Shown: positions 9,497 through 18,400 of the stretch, one piece after another
How positions within the stretch are numbered: position 1 is the stretch's first letter
Layout: each line of letters opens with the position of its first letter
NCBI GenBank assembly: GCA_963575745.1
Contig: CAUYUJ010009347.1
Coordinates: forward strand, 327,001-391,000
Source of the DNA: Prorocentrum cordatum
Taxonomy: Eukaryota > Sar > Dinophyceae > Prorocentrales > Prorocentraceae
DNA: 64,000 bases
Reading direction: 5' to 3'
Position numbers and translations under genes: made by a program
Notes under the pieces: model-generated
Told to the model about the DNA's origin: nothing
Seen by the model: the letters and a program-made list of their open reading frames with translations, nothing else
The model's database searches: none

Positions 9497-11494
9497 ATGG
9501 CGTCCAAGCGCGTGGCGAAGAAGCGGTGCCAAGGAAAGGTTGCTTCGCTGCCTCGTGACGATGACGGCGATCCTGCCGCTTCTTTTCTCATGCCCTCACA
9601 TCATCTCTCCATCCGCTCTTTTCGCATGCCCTCACAGCGGCGCGACCGCTTGGCACCCGGCCCCCCTCCCCCGCACCTCTTCAGGCGACACTACTGATGC
9701 AGCAGACGCAGCACAGGTCATCGCCAACACGGTGATCATGCCCAGCTTCTCCGACGACAGCCCTGCCCCCATGGCGCCAGCGGCAGCTCAGAACGTGCTT
9801 CAGTCGCTCTTCCAGCGCCAGACCGCGACAGGCAGCCAGGATGCGCCAAAGGCGGGAGACGCTGTCGAGGTCGCGCCAGCAGAATCCCCGAGCGACGCCC
9901 AGCCCGAGGCAGCCAAGGAGGCGACAAAGCCTGGCACAGAGGCAACAGGGGACACCCTGCCTGACAAAGAGGAGGACGTGCCAGTGGAGGCTGAAGAGGA
10001 GGCGGGCGAGGAGGCTGAAGATGAGGACGTGCCAGTGGAGCAGCTGTCGGACGACGACAAGAGGGAGGAAGAGGTTGGGGCCCTGCTCTCGCAGGGCGAC
10101 CCGAAGTGCTCCATGTGCAAGAAGGAAACGAATCCGCTTGCACAGGGTTGTAAGATCACCCATGGCGGCACGGTCATCACGTGTGCCGCGTGCAGGGTGC
10201 GCGACCAAACACTTCGACGGGTTTTCGGCGGGTGGCCGATTGCGGAGTTCGACGAGCTCACCACGGAGGAGCAGGATCACTTCTACCAGAATTGCGGGTC
10301 AGCAGCTGCTGCTTGCCGCGACGCGATGAAGGGGATGCTGATGAATGTGCGCATGAAGCGCATCGCGGAGACCCACGCTGGGCAATTCCTGCCCTTGTCT
10401 GCGTACGAGAAGCTGGGATACAACGCGAAAGATATTGAGGAGAAAGCACAGGCTGCTGACATCGAGGATCATCCAGTTCTCGGGAAGACGTACCGGGTTC
10501 AGATCCACGAGATCTCGGAGGCCAGGATCAAGGAGGTCATCGTGCAGGAGATAGCTAGAAAAGTTGGCAGCAAACGCAAGCGCAGAGCGTCAGCCTTCCT
10601 GGAGGCTGCCGAGGAAGCTGAAAAGCCGCAGAGCGCAACAGCGGCAGGAGCAGCAGCGGCGCTCGAGGAGGCTCCAGCGGAGCTGCCGAAGCAGAATGGC
10701 TCACAGAAGCGCCAGCGCAGCAGCAGCAGCAGCGACAGCAGCAGCAGCTCCAGCTTCTCGAGCTCCGACAAGAAAAAGAAAAGAAGAAGGGCAAGAAGGG
10801 TAAGAAGGGCAAGAGGGGAAAGAAGGGCAAGAAAGGCAATAAGGACAAGAAGGGCAAGCACGATGACGGGGAAGAGCTTTCAGGGTCTGACGCGGGCCTC
10901 AGCCCAAAGGAGCTTGCGGCCAAGCGCAAGGCGAAGCTCGCAGCAGAGAAGAAGGCGGCCCGCGAGGCTGAGAAGATTCAGAAAGCCATGGACAGGGAGA
11001 TGGCCAAAGAGGAGGCAGCCCGCAAAAGGCAGGAACAGAAGAAGCGCACCAAGGGCTTGCAGACCGTTAACAAGGCGCTGTTGGCGGTGAAGCCATTGCT
11101 GAAGAAGACGGGGGATCTTCTGCGCGATGAGCGCGCGAAGAAGGCGACGGAGTCAGATCGGATCTGACGATGGGGAGGGGGGGGAGGAGGAGGAGGCGGA
11201 GGAGGAGGAGGAGGCAGAGGAGGGAGGAGAAGGAAGAGGAGGAGGAGGAGGAGGAGGAGGAGGGGGGAGTCGCCCCCTCTCATTTCAGGCGCCGACGACG
11301 TACACTGAGGAGGCCACCAAAAGCAGAAGTTTCTGAATGATGTTGTGGAGTATTGCAACAAGTGCCTGGAGGACGAGGATGTCGTCCCAGACGTCAGGGA
11401 GGAGGAGGTTAAGACGGCTGTCAACTACATGACATCGTGGATGAAGAATATCAAGGCTGCTTTCGAGACGCAGTCGTGGGCCAAGAAGAAGTGA
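9497..11494 (+). CDS. Gene E: zinc-binding-like protein with acidic, Ser-rich and Lys-rich tail (frameshifted)
   Basis: A short first exon (ATGG at 9497, MASKRVAKKRCQGK, donor GT at 9539) probably joins, across an intron that contains another hairpin, to an exon entered after an AG at 9684 or near 9718. Counting from ATG 9738, an acidic region precedes a C-x2-C...C-x2-C module (CSMCKKETNPLAQGCKITHG, Cys124 and Cys127), then FGGWPIAEFDELTTEEQDHF. A Ser run follows. At about 10770-10785, in an A-rich run, the good frame shifts by one to a Lys-rich, charged-helix tail (LSPKELAAKRKAKLAAEKKA) ending at 11167. A further in-frame exon (KFLNDVVEYCNKCLEDEDVV to TGA 11492-11494) lies beyond a GGA tract. 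Function unknown. Confidence 0.6.
11168..11325. repeat. GGA tract, probable last intron of gene E
   Basis: Purine-rich GGA repeats separate the Lys-rich tail from the final coding stretch, which resumes after an AG just before 11324. Confidence 0.55.
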
Positions 11495-11589
11495 TCCACT
11501 GGGGCTCTGGCCAGATCACTTCGGAGTAAGTCTCCATCGACTGGCTGGATACCGATGGCATGGCCGTGGCGGTAGCTACCTGGACTTTG

Positions 11590-11800
11590 CGTGCTTGCAG
11601 GGGCACACAGCGGACGTTACCGCTCTCGCGTAGGGGCACACAGCGGACGTTGCCGCTCTCGCGTAGGATTTATAAGGAGCTCGTTGCTCCTGAGCGTGCT
11701 TGCAGGGGCACACAGCGGACGTTACCGCTCTCGCGTAGGATTTATAAGGAGCTCGTTGCTCCTCTTGCTAGCGTCGTATACATCGGGAGCTGCTGCGTTG
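11590..11800 (+). repeat. Hairpin block 7: tandem duplicates with ACGTTA loop
   Basis: Three hairpins with loop ACGTTA or ACGTTG (about 11608, 11641, 11711) lie in tandemly duplicated DNA containing GCTTGCAGGGGCACACAGCG and GGATTTATAAGGAGCTCGTT. The TATAAGG within the duplicated unit is noted but not claimed as a promoter. Confidence 0.75.
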
Positions 11801-11967
11801 CTCCTCTCAGCAGTCCGCGCCGATGCAGTTCCCATAGCAAACGCGCTTCCCTCCTCCCCCTCCCTCCCCCCCCCTCTTCCTTCTCCTCCTCCCCCCTCCC
11901 TCCTGCATGAGTTGACCGCTTATCCCTCCTCCCCAACCACGGAATGCATCATGATGTTGTCGCATGC

Positions 11968-12145
11968 AGCAGCGGCATTGCCGCTTTGCTAATGATGACG
12001 TTTTCACTTGCAGCGGCATTGCCGCTTTACTTGTAGTTGCATTGCAGCGGCATTGCCGCTTTGCTATAGTGATGTCCTTCTCAACTTGCAGCGGCATTGC
12101 CGCTTCGCTTGTATTTGCACCAGCGCAGCGGTCTGACCGCTTCGT
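11968..12145 (+). repeat. Hairpin block 8: CATTG-loop array upstream of gene F
   Basis: Four near-identical copies of AGCGGCATTGCCGCTTTGC, which forms a 7-bp stem, lie at about 11971, 12011, 12044 and 12091, followed by one TCTGA-loop copy at 12126. The loop sequence is homogeneous within this block and differs from other blocks. Confidence 0.85.
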
Positions 12146-12179
12146 TGCGCCTGCGCGTTCATGCCAGTGCTTCCGCTCA

Positions 12180-12260
12180 GCACCGCCTCAACCGTAGCGC
12201 TGGCTCAGGCCAGCTTTCGCCCGAGCCAGCTCGGGCTCGAGCCAGTTTTTGCTCAGGCCA
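12180..12260 (+). repeat. Short GCTCAGGCCAG / CGAGCCAG repeats before gene F
   Basis: GCTCAGGCCAG occurs twice and CCGAGCCAGCTCGGGCTCGAGC forms overlapping short inversions just ahead of the transposase-like frame. A weak spliced-leader resemblance at about 12190-12208 is discussed under rejected items. Confidence 0.5.
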
Positions 12261-14282
12261 GCCTCGTCTCCGGCGCAACGTTCAAGCTCCGATGCGGGCG
12301 AGAACGTCTCCAAGAGGTCGCGCGCATTGGCTCCGCTGATTGCCTCGTTTAAAGCGTCGAACGCGGCAGTGATCGGCATTGCGCGCTGCTTGAAGGAGCA
12401 GCCAGAGATCATTGACGACGTGGCGAAGTGGAAGATCAGAAAGGCTAACGATGAATTCGCATCAGCATTTTTGGATGCGCCAATGCAGCTGAACTTGGCA
12501 AGCGGCACGGCCATCGACATGCCCGTCGTCAATATCGCCAGCCTCCTTCAACACTGCGCTTCCGAATATGCGAGCTTCAGAAATTTGCCGCCCGCAACTT
12601 TAAGAAAATGTCCGTGCTCCCCAGCGGCGCCGTGGGACTTCATCTTGTACTTCGATGAGTTCGCGCCAGGCAATGTCTCGCGGCAAGATAACAAACGCAA
12701 GACGCTCTCGTTTTACGGGAGCTTCCGCTCCTTCGGCCCTGACGCGGCGTCGTGCGAGGACGCTTGGTTGCCTCTCGTTTGCGGGCGAGATGTCTGGAGT
12801 CGTTCGCCAACTGTTGCGACGACTTTTTATTGGCCCAGGGGCCCAGACAGCGCGTCGCAGAGGGGCATCCTCATTGACGGCATTGGGCCTGGCGGCGCCC
12901 CTGCGCTCATCTTCTTTAAGCTGTCGAACCTGCTTTACGACGAAGATGGCGCTAAACATGCCTTGTGCTTGAAGGGCGCCGCTGGCGTAATCCCTTGCGC
13001 TCTGTGCAAGAATGTGCACGGCATATACGACCACTCGGAGCCCCTGCTGTCAGCGCATGACAGGGCGGGCACGCCGGTGCCCATTTCGTGCTCTGATCCC
13101 AACCTGTTCGACGCGCGCGCCGCGGAGGACCTGTTCTTCTCCGCGGACCTGCTCCAGCGTCTGCAAGCCACGCTGCCCAAGGGCGCGTTCGAGGAGCAAT
13201 GCAAGATGCACGGCGTTAATCACGTACCAGATGGTTTGCTATTGGACGCTGAGCTTCGCCAGCACGTGTCGCTGGACATGCGCACGTACGACCCAGCACA
13301 CTGCATGATCATAAATGGGATCGCTCAGATTGAACTGAGTGAGTTTCTGTGCCGCCTCGCTGCCGTCGGCCTGACGTTGGAGCGCTTCAGGGACATCGCC
13401 AGCGCGCAGTGGCAGATTTGCAGCTTTTCAGCGACCAGCGGCACGCTGGACGCCAACGGGCTTTTCAGCGACCAGCGGCAAAAGCACTTGCAGACCAGCA
13501 AGAAATACAGCGCCAAGGCGAGCGAGATCATCGCGGCCGTTCCGCTCATTCGGTACGCTCTCGATGTACTTACCGCTGGGTCCGCTCAGTTCAAGCTGGA
13601 CTTTGCAAAGGAGCTGGCTTCCTTTGCCGCGCTGGCCAAATCAATGTTTCTGTATTTGCTGGCCAAGAGAGGCGCGGCTGTGGCAGATGCTTGGGCCGTG
13701 GCGCTCCGCAACCACGCCGTGGCTTTCGAGTCTGCGCACGGTGATTGCGGCATGCACATCCCGAAGTTTCATTTCTGCAGGCACCTGCCGCGACAGGTGC
13801 TCAGGGATGGGTTCGCACTTGATACGCTTGTGACGGAGAGGTACCATAAAAAATCACTGCGGATCGCTGAATTCATCGACAACACGCGGTGCTTCGAGAA
13901 ATCATTACTGACCCGAGCTATTGCCCTTCAGTGCCACGATGCGCAACATAATGTTTCATTTGGGAATGCCTTGGTGTGCGGCATCAAATACAACGACGTC
14001 ATGAACGTTTCGAAGGTCGTTATTGCGGGTGGCTCTCGCATATCAGCTGGAGATATTCTGCGTATTGGTGAGAAGCGCTATTTTATCCTCGGCGGTGCCG
14101 AGGAAGGCGGCAACGTGGCGTTCATTGTTCAGGAGTTGCATTTTATTTGCCAGGTGTTGCCCAGCGCCTCGCGGTGGCGAAAGGACGACGCCCCGAAGTT
14201 CGCGCAGTGCGACTCCTTCATGGCACAGCCTCTCTGGACACAAGAGGCTTCTGGAACGCTGTTATTGGTGGATATGGCATAA
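12249..14282 (+). CDS. Gene F: transposase-like protein (candidate DDE/D)
   Basis: The frame is open for 677 codons to TAA 14280-14282. It opens at a TTG, and the first in-frame ATG is only at 12483 (codon 79), although codons before it look coding (SSDAGENVSKRSRALAPLIA), so an upstream exon is likely. Counting from 12249, motifs are WDFILYFDEFAPGNVSRQDN (Asp136), RGILIDGIG (Asp210), a CLKGAAGVIPCALCKN Cys cluster (240, 250, 253), TYDPAHCMIINGI (Asp348), HIPKFHFCRHLPRQ (503-515) and LVTERYHKK (Glu530). An acidic residue, then a second, then a C-x9-C-x2-C cluster recalls CMC/Plavaka-type transposases; third-acid candidates are Asp348 and Glu530. The family assignment is inference. It would move the 14.4-kb element. 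Confidence 0.65.
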   Translation: MLRPASSPAQRSSSDAGENVSKRSRALAPLIASFKASNAAVIGIARCLKEQPEIIDDVAKWKIRKANDEFASAFLDAPMQLNLASGTAIDMPVVNIASLLQHCASEYASFRNLPPATLRKCPCSPAAPWDFILYFDEFAPGNVSRQDNKRKTLSFYGSFRSFGPDAASCEDAWLPLVCGRDVWSRSPTVATTFYWPRGPDSASQRGILIDGIGPGGAPALIFFKLSNLLYDEDGAKHALCLKGAAGVIPCALCKNVHGIYDHSEPLLSAHDRAGTPVPISCSDPNLFDARAAEDLFFSADLLQRLQATLPKGAFEEQCKMHGVNHVPDGLLLDAELRQHVSLDMRTYDPAHCMIINGIAQIELSEFLCRLAAVGLTLERFRDIASAQWQICSFSATSGTLDANGLFSDQRQKHLQTSKKYSAKASEIIAAVPLIRYALDVLTAGSAQFKLDFAKELASFAALAKSMFLYLLAKRGAAVADAWAVALRNHAVAFESAHGDCGMHIPKFHFCRHLPRQVLRDGFALDTLVTERYHKKSLRIAEFIDNTRCFEKSLLTRAIALQCHDAQHNVSFGNALVCGIKYNDVMNVSKVVIAGGSRISAGDILRIGEKRYFILGGAEEGGNVAFIVQELHFICQVLPSASRWRKDDAPKFAQCDSFMAQPLWTQEASGTLLLVDMA

Positions 14283-14354
14283 GTACCCGCAGGCGCCGAA
14301 GCGCCTGCAAGCGTCGAGCGCTGGCGCGATTGCACTTGCCAGAGCATTTCCTGA

Positions 14355-15215
14355 GATTTATCGGCGCGACCGCTTCGCGAGGCTACCCAAGGGGAGACAA
14401 GGGGGCGAGGAGGAGGAGGAGGAGAGACAATCGGAGCGGCGCGACCGCTTTGCCACTTTGCGAGGCTATCCAGGGGGGAGCGGGGGGAAAGGAGGAGGAG
14501 GAGGAGGAGGGGGAGGAAGGAGCAGGAGGAGGAGGAGGAGGTGGAGGAGGAGGAGGAGGAAGAGGAGGAAGAGGAAGAGGAGGAGGAGGACGAGGAGGTT
14601 GAGGAGGGCGAGGACGAGGAGGAGGACGAGGAGGAAGAGCGGTGCGTCCGCTTTGCCCCTCATGCCCCGATCCTTCGCGCGCGATCGCTTTGCGAGGCCA
14701 TCCAAGAGGAAGAGGAGGAGGGGGAGGAGGGGGAGGAGGAGGAGGAAGAGCAGGAGGAGGAGGGGGGGGAGGAGGGCGAAGAGGACAAGGAGGAGGAGGA
14801 CGAGGAAGAGGAGGAGGAGGACGAGGAGGAGGAGGGGTAGGAGGAAGAGGAACGGCGGCGCGTCCGCTTTGCCCCTTAAATTCTGATTCTGGGAATGACC
14901 GTTTTGCGGGTTATCCAAAAGGAGGACGAAAAGGAAGAGGAGGAGGAGGAAAAAAGGAGGAGGAGGAGGAGGAGCGGTGCGACCGCTTTGCCTTTTCAGC
15001 TTCTTGGTTCCCTTCAGTTTTGCCGCTGCCATTGTCATCTCAGGGGCTACAGGGACGCCTTGCGCGGGCCCAGTACGAGCGCGACAAGAGGTTGTCATCC
15101 AGGGATTCGAACGCATTTGCCCTCCCTCCTCCTTCTCCTTAACCTCCCCTCCCCCGTTGGAGCGCAACGTTCTGGGCGTGATTAAAAAAGGGAAGTTCTG
15201 AAGCGGCCAAACCGC
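14355..15215 (+). repeat. Hairpin block 9 interleaved with GGA tracts
   Basis: Hairpins with YGCGA/TGCGT loops (about 14362, 14436, 14640, 14676, 14853, 14973) and one CCAAA-type copy at 15203 alternate with long GAGGAGG purine tracts. Gly/Arg- and Glu-rich frames here are composition artefacts. A short unique stretch at 15000-15140 shows no gene. Confidence 0.8.
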
Positions 15216-15289
15216 TGCACTGTGCAACTTGCAATGTAAAAGCGATCTGCCGCTGCGGAAAGTCAGGAGAAAAAGGAAGAGAAGCAATG

Positions 15290-15450
15290 TGGTTTGTGAT
15301 TTTTCTTATAATTTGCATTTTTTCCATTTTCACTATTTGTTTCAATATTTTTCATTATTTTTCATTATTTTTATTTTTTCACTATATAACACTATGGTTT
15401 TCACGATTTTTCATTATAGTTTACTATTTTTCTTTTTTTTAATACATGCT
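15290..15450. repeat. Subterminal AT-rich tract (right)
   Basis: T-rich with TTTTCACTATTT and TTTCATTATTTTT motifs, mirroring the content of 1370-1510. Confidence 0.75.
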
Positions 15451-15500
15451 GATAGGATCCTATATCCTATAGTGCACAATAGATATATTTAGTGTTCTAC

Positions 15501-15519
15501 AGAACCCCACCCATCAAAG
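15501..15519 (-). repeat. Right terminal inverted repeat
   Basis: AGAACCCCACCCATCAAAG, exact complement of 1159-1177. The DNA just inside (GATAGGATCCTATATCCTAT) is related to the inverse of about 1300-1350. Confidence 0.9.
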
Positions 15520-15708
15520 GGGCTCAGGGCGAACGGGCCTCCGGGCGAACAGGCTCCAGGCCAACGGGCTTCCAGGCGAACGGGCGTCCGGGCGAACCGG
15601 CCTCTGGGCGAACGGGCCTCCAGGCGAACGGGCCTCCGGGTTTTCTGGCGAACGGGCTTCCGGGCAAACGGGCTTCCGGGCGAACGGGCTTCTGGGCGAA
15701 CGGTCTCG
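15520..15708. repeat. 15-bp minisatellite, right flank
   Basis: About a dozen degenerate GGGCGAACGGGCTTC units continue the array that was interrupted at 1158. Confidence 0.85.
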
Positions 15709-15710
15709 CA

Positions 15711-15965
15711 TCGCCCGATCCGACCCGCCCCGACCCGAACCGTTAGGGTTCTCGCGTGTCCATTCGATGATGCGTCACACTTTAATGCCCCGTCCGCCCG
15801 ACCCGATCCACCCAGCAGGGCTCGCCCGGCCCGACCCGGCCCGCCCCGTTAGGGTCGACCCTACCCGCCCCGTCTCGACCCGACCCATTAGGGTTCTCGC
15901 GTGTCCATTCGATGATACATGATGCTTTGATGTCCCGCCTGCCTGGCCCGACCCGCACGTTGGGG
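15711..15965. repeat. CCCGACC/CCCGTTAGGGT satellite, right block
   Basis: Two units with the same GC-rich part and CGCGTGTCCATTCGATGATG...ACTTTAATG segment as 1-545, same orientation. Confidence 0.85.
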
Positions 15966-16815
15966 TGCCTTACTCTTGGGCCTACCCCCTAGGCCGAACC
16001 TAGGCCTCTCCTAGGCTTCCCTTAGCCCTACCCCCTAGGGCTTGCTTTCCTAGGCTTGCCCGTAGCCCTACCCTTTAGGCTTACCTCGGGCTTGCCCCTA
16101 GGCTTCTCACCTAGCCTTGCCTTAGGCCTACCCCCAGGCCTTTCCTCTAGGTCTACCGTAGGCCTACCCCCTAGGCCTTCCCCCTAGGCTCACCATAGGC
16201 TCACCCTAGGCCTACTCCCTAGGCATACCCTAGGCTTACACCCAGGCCTACCTCCTAACTTACCCTAGGTCTACCCCTAGGTCTTCTCCCTACGCCTACC
16301 CTAGGTCTTCCCCTAGGCCTACCCTCTAGGCCTCCCCTAGGCCTACCCGTAGACCTCCCCCTCGGCCTACCGTAGGCCTACCCTAGGCCTTCCCCCTTAG
16401 CCCACCCAAGGTCTACCCCTAGGCCTACCCCCTAGGCCTACCCTACGCCTACCCCGTAGGACCTCCCCTAGGCCTACCCTAGACCTACCCCTAGGCCTAC
16501 CCCCGAGGCCTACCCCCCAGGCCTACCCCCTAGGCCTACCCCCTAGGCCTACCCTTAAGCCTACCCCCTAGGTCTACCCTAGGCCTAGCCCTAGGCCTTC
16601 CCCCTAGGGCTAGGGTAGGCCTACCTGTAGCCCTTCCCTCAATGTTTACCCTGAGCCCATGCTTAGGCCTTCCCTAGGTCTACTCTAGGATCTTGGGTAG
16701 GGCCTACCCTAGGTCTACCCTAGCGCGTTGGGTAGGGCATACCCCAGGCCTCCCTAGGGCCTTGGGTAGGGCCTACCCTAGGCTACCTTAGGACCTTGGG
16801 TAGGGCCTACCGTCC
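15966..16815. repeat. CCTAGGCCTACCC minisatellite
   Basis: About 850 bp of degenerate units (CCCTAGGCCTACC), rich in CCTAGG palindromes. No coding content. Confidence 0.9.
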
Positions 16816-16899
16816 CTCCCGGGTTCTATACTCGTTTGGACGTTGTGAACCCCAGACGTCGTATATGCGAAAAGTGAATTTTTCCCTGGGGAATGGGAC

Positions 16900-17165
16900 G
16901 AGTTTTGCTTGTTGGAGCCCTTTTGGAGAGCCTCTTGAGGCTCTCTTGGGGCTTTTCGGCGGCCTCGAGGGCCGTATGAAGGCCATCTTGGGCGTCTTGG
17001 ACCGCTCGTTCGGTGACTCGGAGCGCTTTTGGGCTGTCTGGGGGGCCTCTGCCAGCGTTTTTGTTATTTCTCTGTGTTGTCTCTCTTTGTTTGTTTTCTC
17101 TGTCTCTCTCACGCTCTCGCTCTCTCTCTCTCTCTCTCTATCGTTGCTCGTTCTCTCTTTCACGC
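16900..17165. repeat. CTTGGGG dispersed repeat, copy 1, with CT microsatellite
   Basis: GCCATCTTGGGCGTCTTGGA at about 16983 recurs near 41355. TCTCTC repeats follow at about 17096-17160. Confidence 0.65.
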
Positions 17166-18150
17166 AAGTTTTTTTTTCATTCTGTCCTTGACCCGCACTT
17201 CTGATATCCCGCTTCCTCTTCTCTTCGACCCGCCAGGGTTGTACATCGGATTCGCTTTTAGTGTGCCGCCGAGCACTTACTAGTTTTCTTGTATGCATCA
17301 TTTGATGTGCAGCATGTTTCTCTTGGACTGCTCGAAACAATGGGTGTGTTGCCGCCGTCTAAAACCGAGTCAGAGAGCCAGACAGTGTTTTACCAACAAG
17401 TTTTTTCGTATCGAAGTGTCCAAGAGCCTGCGGCAAGTTTTGCCATCGTGGCACCGCAGCACTTTGCCGTGCGGCCTACGGAGAAACGCTCAGAAGGTGT
17501 GGCGCGGCTGACGGGGAACCGCCCACAAGCATGTAACACGTGACAGCTCGCTGCCATGGCAGTGGCACGTGCAGTCCTTCTGCCCTTTACCCGAAGAGGG
17601 CCGTGACAGGTCTGCATGTGGCGTGCGGGCTTCCGACTTTGGGCAGCGCCGGAAGGGAGCTGCACGCCCCCGTTCTCCGCTGCCCCTTCTGCTCCTCCTC
17701 GTCCCATCCGATGTTTTTGCTTACTCGCGGGTGGAAGGCTGATCCACTGCCAGGACCGCCAGCGCGCGGCAGAGTGTTGCAGCCACCCGCCATATGTGTG
17801 GCAGGAAAGACTAGGAAGGAACGGCTCGGCGACCAGTTCTCTTCCCTTCTTCCTTCCCCAGTTCGGCTACCAGGGTGGATGGTTGTTTGTCTGCCTCACA
17901 GCTACTTCGTGGTCCCAGGAGTGACCCCACTACTACCGCAGCCGCCGGCAGGCGATCTCGGGGATTGGTCGAAGCTCGCGCAGTATTCATCCGTACGCAA
18001 CCCATGGTTCATCCTTCTTCTCCAGCTCTGCCCTCGTCCTTCCGCCCTCGTCTTTTCAACCCCCCTGCCCTCTTGCCTACAGACCGCCACCCAGCCCTCC
18101 TTCCTCCATTTAGGATGGTTATCCGCCCCCGCGGCCACGGCGGCGACGTC
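17166..18150. other. No gene recognised
   Basis: Mixed-composition DNA with open frames on both strands, but no motif, splice pattern or repeat I can support. Confidence 0.5.
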
Positions 18151-18262
18151 GACGACAACGCGGATGACGATGACGACTAGACCGTCAACGATGAGGAGGC
18201 AGAGGAGCACGACGGCGACGGCGGCGACGGGGACTCACACAGCGACGACGGCGACGACGACA

Positions 18263-18303
<41 letters not shown>

Positions 18304-18400
18304 TACGATGACGACGACGACGACGGCGCCATCGTCGACGAAGCCGATGACGGAGACGACGAGGACGACGGCAATGGATCTTGATGATACCGATGACGGT
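18151..18400. repeat. GAC trinucleotide repeat tract
   Basis: GACGAC repeats with a GAC(n) core at about 18255-18330. One frame would read an acidic Asp-rich peptide, but it is broken by stops on both sides, so I treat it as a microsatellite. Confidence 0.75.

Larger units (their letters stand above)
1159..15519 (+). mobile_element. Candidate 14.4-kb multi-gene TIR transposon
   Basis: Perfect 19-bp inverted repeats at 1159-1177 and 15501-15519 bound the block. Farther in, both ends carry related inverted CACTATAGGAT/TCCTATCA motifs and T-rich tracts. The two flanks belong to one 15-bp minisatellite. Joining them with one GG removed restores the repeat register, which indicates a 2-bp target duplication. 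Six genes lie inside, all on the + strand, the last resembling a transposase, and nearly 50 same-orientation hairpin repeats fill the spacers. I do not recognise the superfamily. The gene set is much larger than in ordinary cut-and-paste elements. The block includes a 100-base gap. Confidence 0.75.

Noticed and set aside
11660-11760. TATAAGG in the 11.6-kb duplicates as a TATA promoter
   Set aside because: It belongs to the tandem-duplicated unit and dinoflagellates are not known to rely on canonical TATA boxes; no other support.
12188-12210. CCGTAGCGCTGGCTCAGG before gene F resembling the spliced leader
   Set aside because: Matches only CCGTAGC and TGGCTCA with a shortened middle and sits in local GCTCAGGCCAG repeats; too weak to call, unlike 40107-40127.
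14466-15287. 273-codon minus-strand Leu-rich ORF
   Set aside because: Reverse reading of GGA tracts; the Leu runs come from CTC codons.
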